A stretch of 64,000 nucleotides of DNA from Neelides folsomi. Its lineage: Eukaryota > Arthropoda > Collembola > Neelipleona > Neelidae. This document shows, piece after piece, positions 26,001 through 33,200 of this stretch. The notes beneath the pieces are model-generated. The model was not told the origin of the DNA, did no database searches, and was given only the letters and a program-made list of their open reading frames with translations. The first letter of the stretch is position 1; each line of letters starts with the position of its first letter. A program made the translations under genes and the position numbers. The DNA is taken from contig JAQGBZ010000081.1 of NCBI GenBank assembly GCA_034687125.1, positions 1 to 64,000 on the forward strand, in the 5' to 3' direction.

Positions 26001-26825
26001 GCACTTGTTGATGCTGGTGTTGTTGCTGTAATTGCTGCTGTAGTTGTACTGGCTGTTGTTGTTGCTGAACTTGCTGCTGTTGTTGTTGTAGTTGTACTGG
26101 TTGTTGTTGTTGCTGTACTTGCTGCTGTACATGCTGTTGAATATTCTGTTGCTGATGTACTTGCTGCTGTTGTTGTTGCTGTTGCTGCCCTTGTTGTTGC
26201 TGCAGTACTTGTTGATGCACTTGAGATTGTTGAGTTTGCTGCTGTTGTGGGATCTGTGTTTGACTTATTTGTTGTTGAAGATGTTGAGGTTGCTGCTGTT
26301 GTTGAAATTGAACATTTTGATTCGGTGGTTCAGGTGGTTTTGGTGACTGCGGAGTTGTTATATTTGACACAGCTTGTTGAAGTGCAGCTTGATTCACATT
26401 CACGTCTTTCGATTGTTGAGTAGGTTGATTTGCTCCAGGTTTTTGATCGAAGTAATCCATACAGACCCATCTTCCCTTTTTAAATGGCTCATTACTCACG
26501 ATCTTTACCACTTTGAACCTTAAAGAACAAAAATTTATTTTAAAGATAATATTAGCACTTTCAATTTATATACAAAAATACAATGCATGCAAAAATATGA
26601 TTTATAGATAATAGAGCTTATATAAATGTAATAATCACACATCATTATTCTTGGCTAACACAAATCTCAAAATTGTAAAATGGTGAACTATCAGCAATTA
26701 TTTATCAAGTAATTTATTTTTAAATACATATTATAGTTGTTTACGACGCAGTTAAAGGTCAAATAAAAGAATGTTTACCTATTGATAGCTGGTTCTTGGT
26801 CAGATTTCTCATCGGTTTGATTCAT
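540..26825 (-). CDS. bun: TSC22-domain protein, bunched/TSC22D type, long isoform (whole gene span)
   Basis: Multi-exon gene read on the minus strand. Coding exons in order: 26825-26779, 26518-25710, 25593-25477, 25396-25218, 25137-25049, 24915-24680, 24505-24362, 24235-24033, 23968-23865, 9576-9525, 731-540. Together they give 2172 bases, 723 residues plus stop, with every intron flanked by GT/AG and all phases matching. Residues about 15-40 hold the long-isoform motif ([17 protein letters not shown]); residues about 60-265 are very glutamine-rich; the TSC box and leucine zipper occupy about 644-700. In this family the zipper mediates homo- and heterodimerisation, and Drosophila long isoforms promote growth; that role is inherited from the family, not shown here. 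The start is supported by an in-frame TGA ten codons upstream. Two introns are very large (14.3 and 8.8 kb). Confidence 0.92.
2375..2629 (+). CDS. Possible small secreted peptide precursor, intronic
   Basis: 84-residue open frame from an ATG. It starts with a basic segment ([11 protein letters not shown]), then a hydrophobic core [12 protein letters not shown] and a small-residue region SSRASQA, a plausible signal peptide. The rest is very basic, with several mono- and dibasic sites (KKR, RMKR, TRGEP), and ends LQLNIS-like (HMQLNIS). It has no cysteines and no recognised family. It lies on the strand opposite bun inside intron 10. It could equally be a chance frame; no promoter or poly(A) evidence distinguishes the two. 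Confidence 0.25.
   Translation: MKRHRRGNDRRGIVLIIFLLLFGSDSSRASQAQEFIFTGKKRPSDLRVNRNNKNILTRMKRFTRGEPLRLKYEKNPDHMQLNIS
5247..5460. mobile_element. Fold-back/MITE-like element with long imperfect inverted repeats
   Basis: The left arm, about 5247-5312, is mirrored by the right arm, about 5404-5460. ACCAGTAATCGGTCTCTCCC on the left matches the complement of the right-hand GGGAGACTGGCCGATTGCTG. Further in, GGTTCGTAACTTCAATCCA matches the complement of TTGGATGAAGTTACAAACC. The centre, about 90 bases, carries two copies of GTCCGGGGG. There is no open reading frame, so this looks non-autonomous. Arms are diverged with small gaps. The superfamily cannot be assigned from this copy. Confidence 0.6.
6250..7080 (-). 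mobile_element. Internally deleted mariner element
   Basis: Roughly 0.8-kb element around a mariner transposase remnant. Imperfect inverted repeats flank it: the left AGATCATACC...TGTCTTATTG at about 6279-6306 matches the complement of the right segment at about 7027-7057 (AGATCATACCCAATTG). Outer ends are uncertain because of divergence and AT-richness; flanking TA dinucleotides are present but uninformative here. It sits inside bun intron 10 and is non-autonomous. Confidence 0.75.
6413..6892 (-). pseudogene. Mariner transposase pseudogene
   Basis: From a likely ATG at 6892, the frame reads an N-terminal helix-turn-helix region ([20 protein letters not shown]) with an in-frame TAG just before [20 protein letters not shown]. 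It continues through the typical TGRPKRA linker, then jumps to the C-terminal region with [32 protein letters not shown] and the final WHEGINRL. In mariner transposases the HPPYSPDLAPSDYHLF motif holds the last catalytic Asp. The central part with the first two catalytic Asp residues is missing, as is most of the linker (about 130 residues compared with roughly 345 normally). It cannot encode an active enzyme. Confidence 0.88.
9525..9576 (-). CDS. bun: bun exon 10, common exon before the TSC box
   Basis: A 52-base exon encoding [17 protein letters not shown], a near match to the TSC22-family signature ([15 protein letters not shown]). Acceptor TTTTTCAG|AGCTTC and donor ATG|GTGAGT. The following DLVK lies in the last exon, so the signature is split by an 8.8-kb intron exactly at AM|DLVK. 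Confidence 0.95.
9577..10913 (-). other. bun intron between short-isoform exon 1 and common exon 10
   Basis: 1.3 kb of AT-rich sequence between the donor at 10914 and the acceptor at 9576. I see no exon, repeat or RNA gene in it. The open frame near 10652-10870 has no recognisable similarity. Confidence 0.7.
10914..11062 (-). CDS. bun: bun alternative first exon (short isoform)
   Basis: The ATG lies at 11062-11060. The exon encodes 49 residues containing [20 protein letters not shown] and [10 protein letters not shown], followed by a consensus donor GG|GTGAGT. The block is more GC-rich than the surrounding intron, as expected for coding sequence. It lies between long-isoform exon 9 and the shared exon 10. 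Confidence 0.82.
12391..12480 (+). repeat. Dispersed repeat, copy 1 of an inverted pair
   Basis: Contains TTAGGGAGATTTAGGATTTT and then CCCCTTGGCC, TTCCCCTTGA and GGGCAAGGG in that order. The same order of blocks appears on the opposite strand at about 13230-13320. It is GC-richer than its surroundings and probably part of an old transposon family. Confidence 0.45.
13230..13320 (-). repeat. Dispersed repeat, copy 2 of an inverted pair
   Basis: Read on the minus strand, it has ATAGGGAGGTTTAGGAGGCT, then CCTCTTGGCC, TTCCCCTTGAAA and CGGGCAAGGGG. This is colinear with the plus-strand copy about 800 bases away. Divergence is considerable. Confidence 0.45.
14763..15332 (+). CDS. Unrecognised 189-codon open frame in bun intron
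   Basis: Open from ATG to TAA, longer than expected by chance in sequence this AT-rich, though not decisively so. The product is Lys/Asn/Leu-rich with a middle segment [19 protein letters not shown] and a charged stretch [10 protein letters not shown]. There is no signal peptide, membrane segment or family motif that I recognise. It is antisense to bun. It may be an old transposon or retrocopy fragment, or chance. Confidence 0.22.
   Translation: MNSAKMLINLNLLMEWRKRISNKRIVLRNGRKKTRNLDLSLQMMKYEHCIKYLTFSISIKVHNVAIILFNKVQMEQMGLELLTNYGVADDITKLNVSFAFAIKKKELNQKEQLIVSLYLRPRDQNGFVQGMKYFKNSFHLHPPQQIPIPVVGCILKSMNEITQKINEGSTRSTSRLNQGSYTRTFCSND
23865..23968 (-). CDS. bun: bun exon 9, last long-isoform-specific exon
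   Basis: Encodes [20 protein letters not shown] through YGYPEDLE plus two bases of Arg. Acceptor AAAAAAG, donor GAAAG|GTTAGT. It leaves in phase 2, exactly the phase needed for the common exon 14.3 kb downstream (AG|A = Arg). This matches the family pattern in which the long N-terminus is spliced to the shared TSC box. Confidence 0.87.
24033..24235 (-). CDS. bun: bun exon 8
   Basis: Encodes [20 protein letters not shown], then a [15 protein letters not shown] segment and a Pro/Ser-rich stretch to QSTISQLQ. Acceptor TGTTTCAG, donor CAA|GTAATA. Phase 1 in, phase 0 out. Confidence 0.88.
24362..24505 (-). CDS. bun: bun exon 7
   Basis: Encodes [20 protein letters not shown] and a Ser/Gln-rich continuation. 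Acceptor TTACACAG, donor CAAA|GTAACT. Phase 1 on both sides. Confidence 0.86.
24680..24915 (-). CDS. bun: bun exon 6
   Basis: Encodes about 79 residues, including [18 protein letters not shown] and a short Gln run. Acceptor AATATAG, donor TCTA|GTGAGC. Phase 2 in, phase 1 out. Confidence 0.87.
25049..25137 (-). CDS. bun: bun exon 5
   Basis: Encodes [20 protein letters not shown] and the following residues to NENYE. Acceptor TTACAG, donor GAAAG|GTATAT. Phase 0 in, phase 2 out. Confidence 0.87.
25218..25396 (-). CDS. bun: bun exon 4
   Basis: Encodes a Gln/Asn-rich linker ending KNFPFNQ. Acceptor AAAAAG|GTGTGG, preceded by a short T-tract; donor CAA|GTGAGT. Phase 1 in, phase 0 out, in agreement with both neighbours. 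Confidence 0.87.
25477..25593 (-). CDS. bun: bun exon 3
   Basis: Encodes a Pro/Gln/Ser-rich linker ([20 protein letters not shown] and onward) of the long isoform. Acceptor TTATAG, donor GGTG|GTGAGT. It enters and leaves in phase 1. Confidence 0.88.
25710..26518 (-). CDS. bun: bun exon 2, conserved motif and polyglutamine region
   Basis: Largest exon (809 bases). It opens with [19 protein letters not shown], the motif that marks long TSC22/Bun isoforms, then runs into about 200 residues dominated by Gln with scattered His, Val, Pro and Thr. The Gln codons are mixed CAA and CAG. The acceptor is TTTAAG|G and the donor CCAA|GTATGA, leaving phase 1. The long open frame on the opposite strand here is only the complement of the Gln codons. 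Confidence 0.93.
26779..26825 (-). CDS. bun: bun exon 1, long-isoform start
   Basis: Encodes [15 protein letters not shown] plus two bases of an Arg codon. ATG is at 26825-26823 and is preceded in frame by a TGA. The donor reads AG|GTAAAC. It joins the next exon in phase 2 to give Asn-Arg-Phe-Lys-Val, the start of the conserved long-isoform motif. Confidence 0.85.
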
Positions 26826-28338
26826 TTTTTCACCTTTATGTTTTGTTGAATATCAATGATATAGCTTTTTTATTCATATTAAAGAGTATTTGACACTATT
26901 ACGATTAACATTAAACGAAATAAATTTATCATGTTTTAGATTAAAAATTTGACTAAATATTCGCAATAAACTTAAATAGTAATTAATATATTTTGGTATA
27001 TAATTTTAGGTTAGGTAAGGACTTACAATCTCACTCGGGAGTAAATTCGAGTAAATTACTTATCCGGAGAATTTATTGCTAATAATCGAATTTTGTAAAA
27101 CTGATTTTTTGGCAAAGGTTTCAATAATTGTAATTTTAATCTCATATTTTGAGATTAAAGCAAATAAAGCACCATACCGTGTTTTGTTCATGGCCCAAAT
27201 ACCATTAAATTCACTTTGTTAAAAATAATTAAAGTACAATTTACAATTTCTTAATTATTGCAATGCTCCCAATTTCCACTGCGTAAATTTAAAAATATTC
27301 TAATAATAATAAACAATTTATCAGAGTAAGTTTAATTGAAATAATACAGGATATTGTACAATCGAAAAATATTTACAATTAACTGGACTTAATTAAACTT
27401 TTACTTATTTAAACGAGGTCATTTAACTCCGATTTTCAAATGTTTTGAAATTGAAAAGGAAGTTGCAAAGGAAGGATTTTACTTTTTGCTACATATCTTT
27501 CTTGTAGTAACCGCTTTTCCCTTTCACATTTCCATCCTAAGACGTCATATCGAGTTCCTCGTTTTAGAACCAACTTCTTTTTCTCCGTCTATAATTTCGA
27601 TTCCAACCTGTGATGTGTAGTTTTCCAATTGAAGAAGATGGCAATTATGTTAGTTTTATGCAGAAATAACCTTATGTCTTTGACACAATTATCCGCTCAC
27701 TTATAATTTATTACCTATTGTTATGCGATGATGAGGTCTAATGAATAAACTAAACCAAATGAATTGTTTTCAATCCACCAATAACCTGCATATTATAGCG
27801 GTATATCTGGTACATTGGAAAACAAAATGTAAATAAACAAAAAGATTATTTGTTATCATTATCATTCAATTAAATTCGATCATTTTAAAATGAAAAACCA
27901 AGTATACTCTACATGTATTATGATATATTGAATATTTATAAATCGATACTATAGTTGTTGACTTTATCTCCACGTTTATGATATATGATATAACGGTGCA
28001 TGCAAATGTGGATAACTTTTCATTAATTGCAAGTTGTCCAAGTTGTCAGCTCCTTTAATTTGAAGATCTCATTTCTCTTCAAATTCAGGTTTTTTCTCTA
28101 TCATTTAATCAATGCTTTGTAATTGTTTTCTAAAGTGTGTATAATTAGCATGCAAAGAACAATTTCAAATATAGGGTTGATGAATCTTCTTGAAAAATGA
28201 AAACTTTTTGATTGTATTTAAATATCAGGTCCCCACTTTTGATGAGGTGGTGCTTTAGGAATGAATGTGTTAAATATATTTATTCGTGTATGATGAGGTG
28301 GACAGTGGAAGACCCCGAAGACTTCAATTTCACTCTCA
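26826..28338. other. Divergent intergenic region between bun and scarface genes
   Basis: About 1.5 kb between the bun long-isoform start (minus) and the scarface TATA box (plus). It must contain the bun long-isoform 5' UTR and promoter. It is AT-rich with no recognisable coding sequence. I cannot assign individual regulatory sites except the TATA/initiator listed separately. Confidence 0.6.
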
Positions 28339-28374
28339 TATATAAAAGGGAGAGTCTTGCACCAATCTCACTTC
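28339..28374 (+). promoter_or_regulatory. Core promoter (TATA box plus initiator), probably of scarface
   Basis: TATATAAAAGGG lies at 28339-28350. An initiator matching YYANWYY (TCACTTC, A at 28370) follows 29 bases after the TATAAAA start, the usual spacing for RNA polymerase II. It points right, towards the signal-peptide exon of the scarface gene. Confidence 0.6.
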
Positions 28375-28473
28375 CCCTTTCAACAGAGTGCGAGTGAAAT
28401 TGTGGAAGGTCTTTGTTGCCTCCAAGTTTGGTGCGATCATCGTTCAAGTGCAAGGTGCCGAAGTTGGGTATAT
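28370..28473 (+). other. scaf: Probable non-coding first exon of scarface
   Basis: Runs from the predicted start at 28370 to a donor TAT|GTAAGC at 28473; an alternative donor CAAG|GTGCC lies near 28454. There is no ATG until the last bases, which fits a 5' UTR exon spliced to the acceptor TTTAG at 29835-29836. This is inferred from signals only. Confidence 0.4.
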
Positions 28474-29836
28474 GTAAGCGTGTTCATAGAGAAGTTTAAC
28501 AAATTGATATTTCCTTCAATTCAATTTGGTCTTTCATCGTTATCTCGAATTTTTCAATCTTACTGGTAATTGTTTTCAATTTTATTATTTACTAATTAGG
28601 ATGCATTAATAGCTATATTGATATTAATGCTAGCTAAAAAGGTTTGGTTATGTTTTAAATTAGTTAATAGATTACTTGTAATTATTTTAATGTTTACAAA
28701 AATACATACACACCATTTTTGAAACTGAAAATATCCCCCTTTATTTGCTTATAATTAAAAAATATTTTTTAATCATTTGGGATTTCAAGAACAATGGGTA
28801 CCTATTATACATTTAAATAAAGTTTTATTCCCTTAAGACATTAAATGAAAGCGTTCAGGAAATATACATTAAATGAATATATAAATATACAGTATTATTT
28901 AGATTAGATAGAAGAAAGAAAGGAAATCCCTTGTCAATTAAAATGTCAATATGCGTAAATACATTAAATCTAACACCTTCAGGGTTCGTCTTGATGAGTA
29001 AATAGGTGACGAAGGTTTCCTTTCTTTTGCTTCAATCTCGCCCTACTTTAATTTCTAAAGACAGTTCATTTTTGTACGACCTACTTCTTGAGGGAAGAGA
29101 GCGTTGATCCTCAACCGACCGTGGTGACATTGTGGCACTACAAGGATATGTACCGAAAGTACCCCAAAAAACCCAAAACTTTTCTGTTTGAATAACATAC
29201 ACACTAATACATAGTACCATAAATGATTTGGAATTTCCTACCCATCCATTCCAAACTACACCTTTTCAGGAATAAAATAAACATTACTCTCATCAACTCA
29301 TTCATAAAGTGAGAAAAGAGAGATTGTAGGACTAAAATGGTAAAATCCGTCCTTGACTTTTACCTTTAAAAAGGATCTAAAGGGTCACAAAAGAGAGATT
29401 GGAAAGCTTTCGAAAAGATCAGTTAAGGAAGGTGAGTGACAAAAACAAAATGTGCTCTATAGCTCATCCCCACATGTTATTGTGAGTAATGTCTTTTGTA
29501 TTATATGCATTTTGCCTCTGATGAATCAATCGTGAGCTAACAAACGAGAGAGAAACTGGTCAAATAATGAACGAGAGATTCGATGAAATGGAAAGCGAAG
29601 GCTTTTAAAAAGGAAAGGGAAATTTTTGCACATTATTATTATTATAAACTCTCCTGCTACATCATCATCTTTAGGAGATTTCAAAAGCGTAATCATTATG
29701 CTACCTACTTAAACCCCCTCGTATAACTTTCTTATCTCATATCTTATCCCGACTTCCATTAGACCCAGGAATGAAAGTAAAAATATAAGAAATGAGGTAG
29801 TTTAAATTAAGTATCATAATTTAAATCTCTATTTAG
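28474..29836 (+). other. Probable first intron of scarface
   Basis: 1.4 kb between the predicted non-coding exon and the signal-peptide exon. I see no coding sequence or repeat of note. Confidence 0.45.
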
Positions 29837-29863
29837 GAAACTTTGAAGATTACCATCGCTGGC

Positions 29864-30268
29864 ATGAGGTTCCTTCTCCTCTTGTCCGCCTTCCTCGTGA
29901 TGGCGAGAGGTGAAGATGGGTTGAAAGCTCATACCTTCGTTCAAGACGAATCTTCTTCAGAGGAATATGTAGCAGAGGGAAGTGAATTTTTTCCGTCTTC
30001 CTCCAACTCAATGAAATTTCCTGGATCAAATGAAAAAGAACCCGCAGCTTCTGACACATTCGCTGCCAATGAGGCTGAGGCGAATGAGGCTATTGATGCT
30101 ATCTTAGCAGCTTCGCGATCCGGGAGGAATCTGAATGTGGACGAAGAAACGAAAGAACTTCTTGAATTCGCCAATGATCCAAAAGTTCAAGAGCAATTAG
30201 CGGCTGGAAATGAAGCTGAAGCCAGGGGATATATCAGAGACAAATTGTGCACTCTTGGACTCATGCCA
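29864..30268 (+). CDS. scaf: scarface exon: signal peptide and acidic N-terminus
   Basis: The ATG at 29864 begins [19 protein letters not shown], a clear signal peptide. An Ala/Glu-rich helical-looking stretch follows ([17 protein letters not shown]), ending CTLGLMP. The acceptor TTTAG lies 28 bases upstream; donor CCA|GTAAGA, phase 0. An upstream in-frame TTG is not needed as a start. Confidence 0.88.
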
Positions 30269-33200
30269 GTAAGAACTGATTTTAATCATTTTTTCTGTGC
30301 ACTACTTATAATATTATTTATGTTAAATGTGCATTATAATATAAAATGTTTTAAACTCTGCCAAGTTTTCATCTTATCTTGCAGAATCTAATTAGTTTTT
30401 TGATTTAAAAGTGCGGCGGTCCTGGGGGCGAAGGAGGAATTACTATCAATAATAAACATGACCTTGGGGGACTTGGGGCATTTGGGCATTATGGATTTCA
30501 CCAGAATCACCACCATGGACATGGTTTCCCAAAAGAAGTGACACTAGTTCAGCCAGTTGCATTGAAACCTGTAGGCCATCCCATTGCAGCTGTCCCATTG
30601 AAACAAAAAGCCATTGGAACAATTGGTGGAGCCTATGGGCCAGGAATTGGCCACGGACATTATAACCCGCAGTATTACGGTGGATTTGGAAAACAACATG
30701 GTTATGGTCAGAAGCCCGCCTATAGCCCAGTGGTTTCAAAGCCTTTGGGACCATCTTACCCAGGTATTGGTTACGGAACAAGTGGTGGTTATGGCCAAAA
30801 GCTTGTTGAACATGTTCATCATCATATTCATCATACCCCTTCAGTGGGAGCTGGTCCAGGTTCGTTTCTATTTTTTCATTCACACTTGGCACCACCAACT
30901 CACTTGAAATTTCCAAATTCACGTATTTTCGCACAAAGTTGTAAGCTTTTTTTAAAATTATAATGCGTAATTTTTTCAATGACGAGTTTTGCAAGAATTT
31001 TTACTTGGCCTTTAAGAAAATCAAGTTCAAGTTTGGATAATAATCTTATTTACTGACTGATTGCCAATTGAATGGTTATTGATGAATTTGAGTGTTGATT
31101 ATGAAAGTGATAAAGCAAATGCTTTCTCATTTTCTTTATTGAAAAGCGTGACTGTATGGGGTTTGATTTTGCACTAAATAACTACTACTATTTGAAAGAA
31201 TTTAACTAATTTGGGATACTAATTAAACAGGTTATTCAAGCGGAGTTTACGGATCAATTGGTGAATACGAAGCAGCTCAAAAACAATCAATTTCAGTAGC
31301 AACTCTCGGAGGATCAAACCTCGGTTCATACCAACAAGCTCAAACGCTCAATCCAACTTATAGCAAAATAAACCCACAACGTGCAGGTGGATTTAGCGGT
31401 GACTCCAATAGCATTCAAGACTGCGTTTGTGTTCCAATCAAGCAATGCTCAAATTATGACATCGTGGGTCAAGCGACCATGGGGAGAGAAATCATTGCCG
31501 GGATCGGGCAACCCAATTACGGTCAAGTTGGTTCAGGCATCGACCCAAGAAACAAATCTCCGGGAGTCGCCTCAAATGCCACAGATTCGATTGAATTTGA
31601 TATGGAGACAACTCCTGCTCCCCAAAATTCCACTTCGGCGTCCAATCGGAAAAAACGAGAAGATTCAACGGAAACAACCAACAGTGAAGGACCATCTGAA
31701 GCGGTAAGTTTTTCTTCACAGCATAATTTCATGACATGTCTTTTGTCTGCAAAATTCCTCGCTTTATATTTATTTCATGCCTTTCATATTTGTTGATGCT
31801 TCTCACTCTCTGTCACTTTTCATTTGTGCGAAAAGCGCTTGGCGTATTTTCCACTTTGTACGTGTACTTATATACGGATCTTCTTCTGCTGCATTTTTGT
31901 GTGTAGCCTCGTAGAGAGCCCGCCTTGGGTAGATTCATTAGCTCACTCGTGAGAGACAACGAGCAGCTGAAGAACCTCACGAAACTCGCTGGATATGACT
32001 TTGGCGAAGACGGCGATCCCTCGACGTCTCCTCTGCTTAAGTTAGAAAAGCATGGATTAGTAAGTGAATCTCTGTACCACGCAATGAGAAACTCTCTCTT
32101 CACTCAAGCACTACACTTTTCATCCTCCTCTCATTGTTCGCTCTTATCTCGAGTCTATCTTTCAATCGCACACACGGATCTACTTGTACTCACTCGTGAA
32201 AGTGAGAAATGAAAATGAGCCTTTTTGAGATACTCTACATTTCAAATTACAATGACTTTTTAGCTATAATTTGGCATTCACATTCAATCAAATCTTTCTA
32301 TTCGATAATTATGGAACTTAATAACTTTCTCATCTTTAACATTTTAATGATCAGATTTTTGATTGATATATCATTTCTTCACTTTTCTTAAAAACAATAT
32401 AAAAATTTCTAATACAAAAATACGAATTTTAAAATTGAAATGCGTTCACAGGCACAAACACAGGCTTCATTCCCATGTTTAATGAAAGTTGTGTATGAAA
32501 GTGTATTTGTTGTTTTTCTAGCGTGTGTTTGGGAGATTATTCGGGTTTGAACCAACATTTGGTGTGTCCTTTGGCCTGCCTGGTGGATATAAAAGTGATG
32601 GGACATCATATCCTTTAAACCCCGTAGGAAATGACCCACTGGTCAATCCTTATGGTGGTGGAGGAATTTCTCTTGGTCCTGTCTCCGTGAATCCCCTTTT
32701 ATCCTTCCAAGTATCAAAAGACAAAGAAAAGACGAAAATCTTTAAACCCCTCCTCAACTTTCATGTGACACCCAAAGACGTCGAAAAGCTCGAGGAACTT
32801 AAAGGACTTTTTAACAATAAATTAAATAACGGCAAGGGACTATTCGCTAACATTCACTCCTTTTTTAAAGGTAAAGGGTCAGGTTGGGATGACTTAAGTG
32901 GATATACTCCTATAACATCTTCTTATGGTTGGGATTCAACTAATTCTGGTAGTTCCCCTTATGAGACTGAACAATATGGTGACAGTTATCAATCGACTCC
33001 TGATTACGGTAATTACGTGACAAATAAACCAACTTACTCTTCATCTTACACTCCATATGGGACGAAGCCGGAAAAGGGTTGGATCAGTTTTGGTAGCCAA
33101 AATGACGGTAATTACGGTAGTAGGGACGAGACTCCTTATAAGACTTATGACGAGACGAATCCCACCTATAATCCCTTTACGACTTCAAGTAGCTCTTCAG

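Noticed and set aside
25887-26423. Long plus-strand frame of Val/Ala/Leu-rich protein
   Set aside because: It is the complement of the polyglutamine codons of bun exon 2 (CAG/CAA read backwards as CTG/TTG and frame-shifted forms), not a gene.
30446-30994. 182-residue minus-strand frame
   Set aside because: It lies opposite the scarface Gly/His-rich exon, which has a signal-peptide exon, phase continuity and splice sites. The antisense frame is a composition effect.
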